Part shown: in pieces, positions 33,765 through 43,118 of the stretch
Layout of the letters: each line of letters starts with the position of its first letter
How positions within the stretch are numbered: the stretch's first letter is position 1
Origin: SFDP01 sp051891855
Lineage (GTDB): Bacteria; Bacillota; Clostridia; Lachnospirales; Lachnospiraceae
Reading direction: 5' to 3'
Assembly: GCA_051891855.1 (NCBI GenBank)
Contig: JBJFFP010000080.1
Coordinates: 1-64,000, forward strand
Length of the DNA stretch: 64,000 nt
The notes under the pieces: generated by a model
Seen by the model: the letters and a program-made list of their open reading frames with translations, nothing else
Told to the model about the DNA's origin: nothing
Database searches by the model: none
Made by a program: the position numbers and the translations under genes

Positions 33765-34814
33765 ATGGAAACGAAAATTGTTGAAATTCATCAGAATCGG
33801 TTGAGCCAGTCCATTTTACGGGAGGCAGGTCAAAGGATTAAAAACGGAGAGCTGGTAGCCTTTCCTACAGAAACTGTCTATGGTCTGGGTGGAGATGCCC
33901 TGAATCCTGAATCCGCACGAAAAATTTATGCGGCTAAAGGCAGGCCCTCAGACAACCCTTTAATCGTGCATATCTGCCGCCTGGAGGATTTATCCCTCCT
34001 GGCCCGGGAAATTCCGGAATCGGCCTGGCTTTTGGCAAAACATTTCTGGCCCGGTGCCCTGACCATGATTCTAAAAAAGGCTGAAGGGGTACCAAAGGAA
34101 ACCACAGGAGGATTGGATACAGTGGCAGTAAGAATGCCCTCTGACCCGGTGGCTCTTGAGCTGATTCGGCAGGCTGGAGGCTTTGTGGCCGCACCCAGCG
34201 CCAACTGTTCGGGCCGTCCCAGTCCAACCTGCTCTAAATATGTTATTGAAGATATGAATGGCAGAATTGAAATGATTCTGGCGGGAGAAGATAGTTGTAT
34301 AGGACTGGAATCCACTATTATTGATCTCACGGTTCCCATCCCCATGATTTTACGTCCCGGCTGTATTACACCGGCCATGTTGGAAAGCGTCCTGGAAAAG
34401 GTGGAAGCGGATCCCAATATACTGGGGAAGGAAGGAGAGGAACCACCCAGAGCTCCGGGAATGCGCTATCGCCATTATGCACCAAGGGGAGAACTGACCA
34501 TTGTGCGGGGAAAGCCCGGGGAAGTAACAAAGCGGATTAATGAGCTGACGGACATAAGCAGGTCTCGGGGGAAGAAGACCGGAGTAATCTGCGTGGAGGA
34601 AACCCGGTCTTTTTATCGGGCAGATAGTATAAAGAGTCTGGGTAGACGGCAGGATGGGCAGGAGATTGCAAAACAGCTGTATCGAATATTACGGGAGTTT
34701 GATGAAGAAAAAACAGAAGTGATTTTTTCGGAGAGCTTTTCGGAATACGGGATAGGACAGGCCATAATGAATCGTCTGCTGAAAGCGGCAGGACACAGGG
34801 TGATCCAGCTTTAG
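33765..34814 (+). CDS. ywlC: L-threonylcarbamoyladenylate synthase (Sua5/YwlC type)
   Basis: This enzyme makes threonylcarbamoyl-AMP from threonine, bicarbonate and ATP for the tRNA t6A37 modification. The YrdC domain has GELVAFPTETVYGLGGDA, KGRPSDNPLIVH and APSANCSGRPSPT. A C-terminal Sua5 domain (about 230-349) follows a linker with RAPGMRYRHYAP. The start is the ATG at 33765, given the promoter position and the weak GGA site; the frame is open upstream through the dnaJ terminator. MtaB, encoded earlier in the window, uses the product tRNA. Confidence 0.93.
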   Translation: METKIVEIHQNRLSQSILREAGQRIKNGELVAFPTETVYGLGGDALNPESARKIYAAKGRPSDNPLIVHICRLEDLSLLAREIPESAWLLAKHFWPGALTMILKKAEGVPKETTGGLDTVAVRMPSDPVALELIRQAGGFVAAPSANCSGRPSPTCSKYVIEDMNGRIEMILAGEDSCIGLESTIIDLTVPIPMILRPGCITPAMLESVLEKVEADPNILGKEGEEPPRAPGMRYRHYAPRGELTIVRGKPGEVTKRINELTDISRSRGKKTGVICVEETRSFYRADSIKSLGRRQDGQEIAKQLYRILREFDEEKTEVIFSESFSEYGIGQAIMNRLLKAAGHRVIQL

Positions 34815-34860
34815 CCCGGCTGGTGCTGTTAAATATTTCATAAATAAACGGAGGAAAACT

Positions 34861-35289
34861 ATGATAGCATTAGGCTGTGACCATGGAGGTTACGATTTAA
34901 AAAGAGTAGTGATAGATTATCTGGAGGAGAAGAATATTCCTTATGAGGATTTTGGCTGTTATGATAAAACCTCCTGTGACTATCCCCATTTTGGACGGGC
35001 TGCGGCACAGGCGGTAGCCGATGGTAAATGCGAAAAGGGAATCCTGATCTGCACAACGGGAATCGGAATTTCCATGGTGGCAAATAAAATAAAGGGAGTA
35101 CGGGCAGCATTGTGCTCAGATTCGTACAGTGCAAAGATGACCAGACTCCACAATGATGCCAATGTTCTGGCATTGGGAGGCGGTATTATCGGAAAAAATA
35201 TGGCTTTGGAAATTGTAGAGGTATTTTTAAACACGGAGTTTTCTCAGGGCGAGAACCATATACGAAGAATCGCATTAATTGAGGACTAA
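34861..35289 (+). CDS. rpiB: Ribose-5-phosphate isomerase B
   Basis: RpiB interconverts ribose 5-phosphate and ribulose 5-phosphate. It shows GCDHGGYDLK at the start, the catalytic-loop CTTGIGISMVANKIKGVRAALC and the later HNDANVLALGGG. The 142-residue length is typical. The start at 34861 has an ACGGAGGA site. It lies just before upp and the deaminase, so it may supply ribose for nucleotide salvage. Some LacA/RpiB relatives use other sugars. Confidence 0.93.
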   Translation: MIALGCDHGGYDLKRVVIDYLEEKNIPYEDFGCYDKTSCDYPHFGRAAAQAVADGKCEKGILICTTGIGISMVANKIKGVRAALCSDSYSAKMTRLHNDANVLALGGGIIGKNMALEIVEVFLNTEFSQGENHIRRIALIED

Positions 35290-35305
35290 AGAGAGGAGAA
35301 GAGTA

Positions 35306-35935
35306 ATGGCAAAAGTAGTGGTTATGGATCACCCGTTAATTCAGCATAAGATTGGCTATATCAGAAAAACAGATACGGGAACGATGGATTTTAGAAATAC
35401 GATTTCTGAAATTGCAGGCCTGATCTGTTATGAGGCTACTAGGGAGCTTTCGCTGGAGGATGTGGAAATTAAAACTCCAATCTGTAAAGCAACGGTGAAG
35501 CAGCTGAAAGGAAAAAAGATGGCCATTATTCCCATTTTACGGGCAGGACTGGGAATGGTAGACGGTGTGCTGAATCTGATTCCGGCAGCAAAGGTAGGAC
35601 ATATCGGTCTTTATAGAGATCCGGATACCCTGCAGCCGGTGGAATATTACTGCAAGCTTCCCAGTGACTGTGCTGAACGGGAGGTTTTTGTAGTGGATCC
35701 CATGCTGGCTACCGGAGGCTCTTCTGTGGCAGCCATTCAGATGCTGAAGGACAGAGGCTGTAAAAAGATTCATTTTATGTGTATTATTGCCGCACCGGAA
35801 GGGATAAAAGCCATGGAAGAGGCCCATCCTGATGTGGATATGTATATTGGCTCACTGGATGAGAAATTGAATGACCACGGATATATTGTTCCTGGACTGG
35901 GAGATGCAGGCGACCGTATTTTTGGTACAAAATAG
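35306..35935 (+). CDS. upp: Uracil phosphoribosyltransferase
   Basis: Upp makes UMP from uracil and PRPP. The PRPP loop is VVDPMLATGGSS, the uracil site ends in YIVPGLGDAGDRIFGT, and IPILRAGLGMVDG is the conserved middle. 209 residues, standard. The frame is open to 35279, but the ATG at 35306 (MAKVVVMDHP) with AGAGGAGAAG is the better start. 16 bases after rpiB. Confidence 0.96.
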   Translation: MAKVVVMDHPLIQHKIGYIRKTDTGTMDFRNTISEIAGLICYEATRELSLEDVEIKTPICKATVKQLKGKKMAIIPILRAGLGMVDGVLNLIPAAKVGHIGLYRDPDTLQPVEYYCKLPSDCAEREVFVVDPMLATGGSSVAAIQMLKDRGCKKIHFMCIIAAPEGIKAMEEAHPDVDMYIGSLDEKLNDHGYIVPGLGDAGDRIFGTK

Positions 35936-35988
35936 TAAGGTATACCCCAATAGAATAACCGGGTGATTAAAAGAGGAAACGGTAGAAA

Positions 35989-36468
35989 ATGAAGAGAAAA
36001 GATTATATCAGCTGGGATGAATATTTTATGGGAGTTTCCCTGCTTTCGGGAATGCGTTCCAAGGATCCCAATACACAGGTGGGAGCCTGTATTGTCAGTG
36101 AAGACAACAAGATCCTTTCCATGGGTTATAACGGGTTTCCTCTGGGCTGCTCAGATGAGGAGTTCCCCTGGGAAAGAGAGGGGAATATGGAAGAGACCAA
36201 ATATGCCTATGTTACCCACAGTGAGCTGAATGCAATTTTAAATTATCGTGGAGGAAGTCTGCAGGGGGCAAAGCTTTATGTTTCTTTGTTTCCCTGTAAT
36301 GAGTGTGCGAAAGCCATTATACAAAGCGGGATTAAGCTGGTGATTTATGATGATGATAAATATGCCGATAGTCCGGCCAGTATTGCTGCCCGCAGAATGT
36401 TTGATGCGGCGGGAGTAGAATATCGCAGATACCAGAGGACGGGTCGTCTGGTGACGATGGAGCTTTAA
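35989..36468 (+). CDS. Deoxycytidylate (dCMP) deaminase family protein
   Basis: Zinc-dependent deaminase of the dCMP/cytidine family, converting dCMP to dUMP. Zinc and catalytic residues are visible in THSELNAI and PCNECAK. The opening (ISWDEYFMGVSLLSGMRSKDPNTQVGACIV) is typical of ComEB/dCMP deaminases. 159 residues. It continues the salvage theme of upp. Start at 35989 with GAGGAAACGG upstream. Confidence 0.9.
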   Translation: MKRKDYISWDEYFMGVSLLSGMRSKDPNTQVGACIVSEDNKILSMGYNGFPLGCSDEEFPWEREGNMEETKYAYVTHSELNAILNYRGGSLQGAKLYVSLFPCNECAKAIIQSGIKLVIYDDDKYADSPASIAARRMFDAAGVEYRRYQRTGRLVTMEL

Positions 36469-36486
36469 CCACAGAAAGGATGCTTA

Positions 36487-37653
36487 GTGAGGATAAAAGA
36501 TATATACAGACGTAGAATCGCCATAATTCTGGCACTGGCATTTTGTGTGGCAATCATCCCTGTGGGAAATGCATATGCCACCACTACGAAGGAAAAGCTG
36601 GAGCAGGCGGAAAAAGAAAATAAAGAAACCAAGTCCCAGCTGAATCAGACTAAGGAGGATCTGGAGGATTTAAAAGAGGTTAAAGGTACACTCGAGGAAG
36701 AGCTGGAGGATTTAAACAGCAAGCTTACTCAGGTCAGCGATAATCTCAATGATTTGGATGCACAGATTGCCGTAAAGGAAGAAGAGATAGAGATTGCAAT
36801 GGCCAATCTGGAAGAAGCAAGACAGACGGAAGAAGAACAGTACGAAAGTATGAAGGCCAGGATTAGGTTCATGTATGAGCGCAGTGACTATGCCCTTTTG
36901 GAGACTATATTTGCTTCCGGCTCCTTTAGTGAAGCCCTGAATAAGGCAGATTATATCGAACAGATTACAGCCTATGACCGAAAAAAGCTGGAAGAATATG
37001 AAGAGACCAGAATCCTCATTGAGGAGGAAGAGGCAAAGCTGCAGCAGGAAATGGAGGAGCTGGAAAAGCTAAGAGAGGAAGTGGCAGCTCAGAAGAAGCT
37101 GGTTAATACTTATGTTCAGCAGACCGCTTCCAGCATCAGCAATTATTCCGGACAGATATCCGATGCAGAAAAGAAGGTTTTGGAGCAGGAAGCCAAAATT
37201 AAGGAGCAGGAGGCCAATATAGAATACCTGAAAAAGAAGCTTGCCGAAGAACAGGCTATGTCCAAGCTGGCTGCACAGTCAAGCTGGAGGGATATTTCAG
37301 AAGTTACTTTTGAGGAAGGGGACCGAAAGCTGCTGGCTAATCTGATTTACTGTGAAGCCGGCGGTGAACCCTATGCGGGACAGCTGGCAGTAGGTGCAGT
37401 GGTAATCAATCGGGTACTCAGCAGTGTTTATCCCGGAACGATAGTGGAGGTAATCTATCAGAAGTCTCAATTTTCTCCCGCAGGAAGCGGACGTCTGGCC
37501 CTGGCTCTGGCAGAGGACCGGGCAACGGCGGCCTGTTACAAAGCGGCTGATGAAGCGATGGCAGGACAGACCAATGTGGGAAATTGCGTGTATTTCAGGA
37601 CACCTATTGAAGGATTGACAGGAATCAGAATCGGAAATCATATTTTTTATTAA
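36487..37653 (+). CDS. Exported coiled-coil protein with SleB/CwlJ-type cell-wall hydrolase domain
   Basis: The protein has a signal peptide (MRIKDIYRRRIAIILALAFCVAIIP, cut near AYA), then about 230 residues of Glu/Lys-rich coiled coil (residues about 35-260), and a C-terminal Hydrolase_2 domain (about 275-388). That domain starts RKLLANLIYCEAGGEPYAGQLAVGAVVINRV, with the catalytic Glu, and ends with NHIFY. The coiled coil resembles the PcsB/FtsX-partner type that controls wall hydrolases. SleB enzymes act in spore germination, yet the coiled coil suggests a role in growth or division. Start is a GTG at 36487. Confidence 0.88.
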   Translation: MRIKDIYRRRIAIILALAFCVAIIPVGNAYATTTKEKLEQAEKENKETKSQLNQTKEDLEDLKEVKGTLEEELEDLNSKLTQVSDNLNDLDAQIAVKEEEIEIAMANLEEARQTEEEQYESMKARIRFMYERSDYALLETIFASGSFSEALNKADYIEQITAYDRKKLEEYEETRILIEEEEAKLQQEMEELEKLREEVAAQKKLVNTYVQQTASSISNYSGQISDAEKKVLEQEAKIKEQEANIEYLKKKLAEEQAMSKLAAQSSWRDISEVTFEEGDRKLLANLIYCEAGGEPYAGQLAVGAVVINRVLSSVYPGTIVEVIYQKSQFSPAGSGRLALALAEDRATAACYKAADEAMAGQTNVGNCVYFRTPIEGLTGIRIGNHIFY

Positions 37654-37665
37654 CCGGTTATGACA

Positions 37666-37728
37666 GCCCAAATAGCCGAATCTATTTTTCACAAGTTTGT
37701 TTGTAAATCATAGAGACGGCTATTTTTT
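37666..37728 (+). terminator. Terminator after the SleB-like gene
   Basis: AAATAGCCG pairs with CGGCTATTT across a long loop whose ATCTAT and ATAGA parts also pair. TTTTTT follows. Confidence 0.7.
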
Positions 37729-37729
37729 C

Positions 37730-37757
37730 TTTACAGTTTTTGGAAAAGTGGTATAAT
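37730..37757 (+). promoter_or_regulatory. atp operon promoter
   Basis: TTTACA (37730-37735), 16-base spacer, perfect TATAAT (37752-37757), about 30 bases before the first atp gene. Confidence 0.75.
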
Positions 37758-37787
37758 CAAAATAGTATGTAAGAAAGGAAACCACAT

Positions 37788-38075
37788 GTGAAAAACCAGA
37801 ATAACAATGTCTTTCGATTGTTGGCACTTTTCAATCAATTTACACTGCACATGCTGGTTCCCATTTTTTTATGTTCCTTTTTCGGATACTGGCTGGATCA
37901 GAAGCTGGGTAGCGAAGTATGGTTCATTTTTTTCTTTTTTATCGGTGCACTGGCAGGAGGGCGGAACGTTTTTCGTCTGGCCAGAAAAGTATATGACAGC
38001 GATTCTACCAGACCATCAGAAAGCTATGCTGCCAATCAAAAGAAAAGAAAAAAGAGAAAAGGAGATGGATCATGA
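37788..38075 (+). CDS. AtpZ/AtpI-type accessory membrane protein of ATP synthase
   Basis: A 95-residue protein with two membrane helices (about 18-38 and 43-64), the pair typical of AtpZ/AtpI family members, and a basic tail. Such proteins help assemble the c-ring or supply Mg2+. The start is a GTG at 37788; AGAAAGGAAA lies upstream. It overlaps the next gene by 4 bases. First gene of the ATP synthase operon. Confidence 0.82.
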   Translation: MKNQNNNVFRLLALFNQFTLHMLVPIFLCSFFGYWLDQKLGSEVWFIFFFFIGALAGGRNVFRLARKVYDSDSTRPSESYAANQKKRKKRKGDGS

Positions 38076-38467
38076 AAAAATTTTTTACATCAAACGAAAC
38101 ATTAATGGAAATGATTTTGGGTATTCTTCTTTTTGGAGGAGTAATCTGGCTTGTGGGGATTTGGTTTGTTTCCGATAAAATTCTCTTCACCACAGGTTTA
38201 TGGATGGGAATTGCTGTTGCCTGTATTTCCGGCTGGCATATGGCCAGAACATTGGATCGGGGGATGGATTTGGGAGCTCAGGCTACAAAGTATATCATTT
38301 CGCAAAATATGCTTCGTTATGTGGGAATTGTGATTATCTATGGTGTAATCTGCATTACACATATAGGCGATCCGATTGCGGCATTTATTGGGATAATGGG
38401 CTTGAAAGCAGGTGCCTATCTCCAGCCGCTTATCCATGGGAAGATAACCAAAGAAAAAAGGAGGTGA
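38072..38467 (+). CDS. atpI: ATP synthase subunit I-like protein
   Basis: A 131-residue protein with four hydrophobic segments (about 14-34, 38-56, 78-98, 100-118), the topology of subunit I proteins found at the head of F-type operons. Subunit I assists c-ring assembly. The sequence is little conserved, so the call is mainly from topology and position between the AtpZ-like gene and atpB. The start overlaps the previous gene and follows AAAAGGAGA. Confidence 0.75.
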   Translation: MKKFFTSNETLMEMILGILLFGGVIWLVGIWFVSDKILFTTGLWMGIAVACISGWHMARTLDRGMDLGAQATKYIISQNMLRYVGIVIIYGVICITHIGDPIAAFIGIMGLKAGAYLQPLIHGKITKEKRR

Positions 38468-38471
38468 AACT

Positions 38472-39191
38472 ATGGGACAAAATGTTTTGTTATCTGCCGG
38501 TGCAGACATTGATTTTATGATTCATGGAGTTTTTTCTTATGAATTCTTTGGAAACACAGTGTGGATAACAACTACGCATGTCTGCATGCTGATTGTGCTT
38601 TTGATATTGATTATTTTTTCCATTGTAGCAGGCCGGGTGATGAAACGGGCGACGGATGTGCCTTTAGGTTTTCAGAATGTGGTCGAGCTGATTGTGGAAA
38701 TGCTGGATAAGATGGTAGGAAGTACAATGGGGAAAAATGCTCCGAAGTTTCTCAACTATATCGGAACCATTTTTATCTTTATTTTAATCAGCAATATTTC
38801 GGGGTTATTCGGACTTCGTCCCCCTACAGCAGACTACGGAGTGACTCTCCCTCTGGGCCTAATGACATTTACACTGATTCATTTCAACAAGTTTAAATAT
38901 CAGAAGGTTAAAGGAGTGATTAAGGGATTATGCGATCCCTGGCCGATATGGGCGCCTATCAATATGATCGGTGATGTGGCTGTACCCATTTCGCTGTCTT
39001 TACGTTTGTTTGCCAATGTCCTTTCCGGAACGGTAATGATGGCGTTGGTATACGGACTATTGTCAAAAATTGCCATAATCTGGCCGGCAGCCTTGCATGT
39101 ATATTTTGATTTGTTTTCCGGAGCAATTCAAACCTATGTATTCTGCATGCTGACCATGACCTATATTTCAGATGCAATGACAACAGAATAG
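38472..39191 (+). CDS. atpB: ATP synthase F0 subunit a
   Basis: Subunit a forms the half-channels for ions at the c-ring. The 239-residue membrane protein has the conserved essential arginine in ISLSLRLFANVLSG and a final helix with IQTYVFCMLTMTYISDA. An N-terminal helix faces the membrane outside. Start at the ATG at 38472 behind AGGAGGTGA. Confidence 0.95.
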   Translation: MGQNVLLSAGADIDFMIHGVFSYEFFGNTVWITTTHVCMLIVLLILIIFSIVAGRVMKRATDVPLGFQNVVELIVEMLDKMVGSTMGKNAPKFLNYIGTIFIFILISNISGLFGLRPPTADYGVTLPLGLMTFTLIHFNKFKYQKVKGVIKGLCDPWPIWAPINMIGDVAVPISLSLRLFANVLSGTVMMALVYGLLSKIAIIWPAALHVYFDLFSGAIQTYVFCMLTMTYISDAMTTE

Positions 39192-39226
39192 AGAAAATGA
39201 AAAACAAGATTCAGGAGGAAAACAAA

Positions 39227-39481
39227 ATGGAATTTAATGAAAACTTTATTTTAGGATGTTCAGCAATTGGTGCAGGCCTGGCAGTTATTGCAGGTATCGG
39301 TCCCGGTGTAGGTCAGGGTATTGCGGCAGGTCATGCAGCAGCAGCAGTAGGCCGTAATCCCGGTGCAAAATCAGACATTACTTCTACCATGTTACTTGGA
39401 CAGGCCGTTGCCGAGACAACCGGTTTGTATGGTTTGTTGATTGCAATGCTTCTGTTATTTGTAAAGCCTTTATTACCATAA
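39227..39481 (+). CDS. atpE: ATP synthase F0 subunit c with Na+-binding signature
   Basis: A two-helix proteolipid of 84 residues. It carries Gln30 (GPGVGQG), Glu63 and Thr64 (AVAETTG) and Tyr68. These match the Na+ ligands Gln32, Glu65, Ser66 and Tyr70 of the Ilyobacter c-ring with a constant shift of two. The ring is therefore predicted to carry Na+ as its coupling ion. The polar loop is RNPGAKSD. I start at 39227 with AGGAGG upstream; an ATG at 39197 is in frame but extends into the spacer. Confidence 0.95.
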   Translation: MEFNENFILGCSAIGAGLAVIAGIGPGVGQGIAAGHAAAAVGRNPGAKSDITSTMLLGQAVAETTGLYGLLIAMLLLFVKPLLP

Positions 39482-39521
39482 GCCTTCTTAAGCTTAAATC
39501 ACAACGAAAGGAGGCAGCAAC

Positions 39522-40085
39522 TTGAATAGATTACTGAGTACCGCCAGTGTACTTGCAGAGGCAGTTATGGAGCCCAGATTGTTTGATTTGGATTTTCAGC
39601 TGTTGGCAGATGCTCTATTGACCATTATTGCCGTATTTGCTCTGTTTTTGATCATGTCTTATTTTTTGTTCAATCCGGCCAGAGCCTTTCTGCAGAAAAG
39701 ACAGGAAAAAATCAAAACCCAGCTGGATGATGCCGAAGCAAATCAGGAAAAGGCAAATGCACTTCGTGAAGAGTATGAGGCTAAGTTAAAGAACATTAAC
39801 AAAGAGGCTGAAGAAATTTTAAGTGAAGCCAGAAAAAAAGCACTTGCCAATGAGAATCGGATTATTGCTGAAGCAAAGGAAGAGGCAGCAGCCATTCTGG
39901 AGCGTGCAAGGCAGGAAGCTGATTTGGAGAAGCAGAGAATAGCAGACGAAGTGAAAAAAGAGATTGTTTCTGTAGCAGCGCTGATGGCAGGCAAGGTAGT
40001 GGCATCTTCTATAGATGTACAAATACAGGATGGCCTGATTGATGAAACATTGAAGGAAATAGGTGACAGTACATGGCTAAGCTAA
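39522..40085 (+). CDS. atpF: ATP synthase F0 subunit b
   Basis: Peripheral stalk subunit with one membrane helix (about residues 24-48) and a long charged helix rich in Glu, Lys and Ala. 187 residues. The start is a TTG at 39522 preceded by AAAGGAGG at the right distance. It overlaps atpH by 13 bases. Confidence 0.93.
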   Translation: MNRLLSTASVLAEAVMEPRLFDLDFQLLADALLTIIAVFALFLIMSYFLFNPARAFLQKRQEKIKTQLDDAEANQEKANALREEYEAKLKNINKEAEEILSEARKKALANENRIIAEAKEEAAAILERARQEADLEKQRIADEVKKEIVSVAALMAGKVVASSIDVQIQDGLIDETLKEIGDSTWLS

Positions 40086-40618
40086 TATCGAAAACATATG
40101 GTGATGCTTTGTTTGAACTGGCTGTAGAAGAATCCGCAGCAGATGCAGTGCTGGAAGAAATCACCGGCATTCGTCAGGTACTGTGTGATAATCCGGAATA
40201 TCTTCGTTTTTTAACGAATCCCAGAATTCCAGCTGAAGAAAAGGTAAAAACAACAGAAGAAATTTTTACCGGAAGAATCAGCAAAGGGCTGGTAGGTTTT
40301 TTTGGCCTAATCATTATGAAGGGCAGAAGTACTTCGCTTTTTGAGATATTGGATTATTTTATCGACAGGATGAAGGAATATAAGGGAATCGGAGTTGCTT
40401 ATGTGACCACTCCCCAAACACTCAAAATCGATAAGAAAGAACGAATCCGGGAAAAATTACTGAGTACTACTTCTTTTCAGGAAATGGAAATGCATTATGA
40501 AGTGAATCCTGAGTTGTTGGGAGGAATGCAGATCCGAATCGGAGATCGAGTAATAGACAGCAGTATTCAGACAAAACTGAACCGGTTACAGAAAGAACTG
40601 CTGAATCTGCAGGTTTAG
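40073..40618 (+). CDS. atpH: ATP synthase F1 subunit delta
   Basis: Delta joins the peripheral stalk to the F1 head. The 181-residue protein has the family's start (ISKTYGDALFELAVEE) and end (NPELLGGMQIRIGDRVIDSSIQTKLNRLQKELL). Position between b and alpha is canonical. Confidence 0.94.
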   Translation: MAKLISKTYGDALFELAVEESAADAVLEEITGIRQVLCDNPEYLRFLTNPRIPAEEKVKTTEEIFTGRISKGLVGFFGLIIMKGRSTSLFEILDYFIDRMKEYKGIGVAYVTTPQTLKIDKKERIREKLLSTTSFQEMEMHYEVNPELLGGMQIRIGDRVIDSSIQTKLNRLQKELLNLQV

Positions 40619-40670
40619 CAGAAGCAATAGTAACGTAAAAGGTAAATAAGAAGAAAGGTGCGTAAGATCC

Positions 40671-42176
40671 ATGAATTTAAGACCAGAAGAGATCAGTTCA
40701 GTCATTAAGGATCAGATAAAGAGATATGCCGCAGATATGGAAGTATCTGACGTGGGTACCGTTATTCAGGTGGCCGACGGTATAGCTCGTGTACACGGCC
40801 TGGAAAATGCAATGCAGGGAGAGCTTTTGGAGTTTCCCGGTGAAGTATACGGAATGGTATTGAACCTGGAAGAGGATAACGTTGGTGCGGTTTTATTAGG
40901 AAACCATAAGAACGTTAATGAAGGGGATATCGTAAAAACTACGGGACGAGTAGTGGAGGTTCCTGTGGGAGATGCATTGTCAGGACGAGTAGTAAATTCC
41001 TTAGGGCAGCCAATTGATGGAAAGGGCCCCATTGCAACGGATAAATATCGTCAGATTGAAAGAGTTGCATCCGGGGTTATTACCAGAAAATCCGTAGATA
41101 CGCCTCTACAGACCGGTATCAAAGCCATTGACTCCATGGTTCCTATCGGAAGAGGGCAGAGAGAGTTGATTATCGGTGACAGACAGACCGGTAAAACGGC
41201 TATTGCCATTGATACCATCATTAACCAGAAAGGACAGGGAGTTAAGTGTATCTATGTAGCTATCGGTCAGAAAGCATCTACCGTTGCCAACATCGTTAAG
41301 ACACTGGAAGAGGCCGGAGCAATGGCTTATACCACAGTAGTAGTATCTACTGCCAGTGAGCTGGCTCCCTTGCAGTATATTGCTCCTTATTCCGGCTGTG
41401 CCATTGGAGAAGAGTGGATGGAAAGAGGGGAAGATGTTCTGGTAGTTTATGATGATTTAAGTAAGCATGCGGCAGCTTATCGTACACTGTCGTTGCTGTT
41501 AAAGAGACCTCCGGGACGTGAAGCATATCCCGGTGACGTTTTCTATCTCCATTCCAGACTGTTGGAGAGAGCGGCAAGAATGAATGAGGAGTATGGTGGA
41601 GGCTCCCTGACTGCACTGCCCATTATTGAAACTCAGGCGGGTGATGTATCTGCCTATATTCCTACCAATGTTATTTCCATTACCGATGGACAGATTTATC
41701 TGGAAACGGAAATGTTCAACTCAGGCTTTCGGCCCGCGGTTAATGCCGGTCTGTCCGTATCCCGTGTGGGAGGCTCTGCACAGATTAAAGCTATGAAGAA
41801 GATTGCTGCTCCTATTCGTGTGGAGCTGGCACAGTATCGTGAGCTGGCAGCCTTTTCCCAGTTCGGCTCCGAGCTGGATGCAGATACTAAAGAAAAGCTG
41901 GCACAGGGAGAAAGAATCAAGGAAATTTTAAAGCAGCCACAGTATCAGCCTATGCCGGTACAGTATCAGGTAATCATCATTTATGTGGCAACCAACAAGT
42001 ATCTGTTGGATGTGCCGGTAGAGGATATTACCCGCTTTGAAAAAGAATTTTTTGAATTTTTGGATACCAGATACCCTGAGGTTCCTGCGGCTATCGCTGA
42101 TGAAAAAGTGATTTCCGATGCTACGGAAAATACGTTGAAAAAGGCGATTGAAGAGTTCAAGAAACAGTTTAATTAG
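40671..42176 (+). CDS. atpA: ATP synthase F1 subunit alpha
   Basis: Non-catalytic nucleotide-binding subunit, 501 residues. Walker A is GDRQTGKTAIA (about residue 170), the alpha signature is PGREAYPGDVFYLHSRLLERAA, and the start MNLRPEEISSVIKDQI contacts delta. It follows atpH by 52 bases, with AAGAAAGG as the ribosome site. Confidence 0.97.
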   Translation: MNLRPEEISSVIKDQIKRYAADMEVSDVGTVIQVADGIARVHGLENAMQGELLEFPGEVYGMVLNLEEDNVGAVLLGNHKNVNEGDIVKTTGRVVEVPVGDALSGRVVNSLGQPIDGKGPIATDKYRQIERVASGVITRKSVDTPLQTGIKAIDSMVPIGRGQRELIIGDRQTGKTAIAIDTIINQKGQGVKCIYVAIGQKASTVANIVKTLEEAGAMAYTTVVVSTASELAPLQYIAPYSGCAIGEEWMERGEDVLVVYDDLSKHAAAYRTLSLLLKRPPGREAYPGDVFYLHSRLLERAARMNEEYGGGSLTALPIIETQAGDVSAYIPTNVISITDGQIYLETEMFNSGFRPAVNAGLSVSRVGGSAQIKAMKKIAAPIRVELAQYRELAAFSQFGSELDADTKEKLAQGERIKEILKQPQYQPMPVQYQVIIIYVATNKYLLDVPVEDITRFEKEFFEFLDTRYPEVPAAIADEKVISDATENTLKKAIEEFKKQFN

Positions 42177-42193
42177 GAAAAAGGTGATAGATT

Positions 42194-43051
42194 ATGGCTT
42201 CCATGAGAGACATAAAAAGGCGTAAGGGTAGTATACAAAGTACCCAGCAGATCACAAAAGCGATGAAACTGGTTTCCACCGTTAAACTGCAGCGGGCAAA
42301 GCAGCGGGCAGAACAGTCTCAGGCCTATTTTACGGGAATGTACCAAACGGTACAGAAGATGCTTGCCAAATCCGGTAATATCGATCATCCCTATCTCAAA
42401 TCCACAGGTTCAGACCGAAAGCTGGTCATTATGATTACCTCCAATCGTGGTTTGGCAGGAGGATATAACTCCAATATTGTAAAGTTGGTTACACAGGGGG
42501 ATTTTGAGAAGGAAAAGGTTATGGTTACCACTATCGGTAAAAAGGGAAAGGATGCCATGGCCAGGATGAAATACCAGCTGGCCGGAGATTATTCGGATGT
42601 AATTGAGGATCCGTCTTATCCCGACGCTATGGAAATTGCAAATGAGGCATTGGAGATTTATACCCGGGGTGAAGTGGGAGAAATTTATCTGGCTTATACC
42701 CATTTTAAGAATACGGTTGTCCATGAGCCTGTTTTAATGAAGCTTCTTCCGGTTGAGGCAGCAGCGGGGGAAGAGGTTCAGGGAGAAGATAACATTCCCA
42801 TGAACTTTGAACCCAGAGAAGAGGAGGCATTGGCATTGCTGATTCCCAAATATATAACCAGTTTGATTTATGGTGGAATGGTAGAAGCGGTAGCCAGTGA
42901 AAACGGTGCGAGAATGCAGGCAATGGATTCCGCAACCAGTAACGCTGAAGAAATGATCAGTGATTTGACCCTGTTGTATAATCGGGCCCGCCAGGGTTCC
43001 ATTACACAGGAATTGACAGAAATTATTGCAGGGGCACAGGCAATTTCATAG
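42194..43051 (+). CDS. atpG: ATP synthase F1 subunit gamma
   Basis: Central shaft of the motor, 285 residues. The N-terminal MRDIKRRKGSIQSTQQITKAMKLV and C-terminal helix MQAMDSATSNAEEMISDLTLLYNRARQGSITQEL pack as the coiled coil. Start at the ATG at 42194, with AAAAGGTG upstream. Confidence 0.96.
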   Translation: MASMRDIKRRKGSIQSTQQITKAMKLVSTVKLQRAKQRAEQSQAYFTGMYQTVQKMLAKSGNIDHPYLKSTGSDRKLVIMITSNRGLAGGYNSNIVKLVTQGDFEKEKVMVTTIGKKGKDAMARMKYQLAGDYSDVIEDPSYPDAMEIANEALEIYTRGEVGEIYLAYTHFKNTVVHEPVLMKLLPVEAAAGEEVQGEDNIPMNFEPREEEALALLIPKYITSLIYGGMVEAVASENGARMQAMDSATSNAEEMISDLTLLYNRARQGSITQELTEIIAGAQAIS

Positions 43052-43118
43052 AGGTTGTCTGTACAATCTTTTGATTATCCCGCAGTAAAGGAGAAAAACA
43101 AATAGAAAGGAAACAGTG

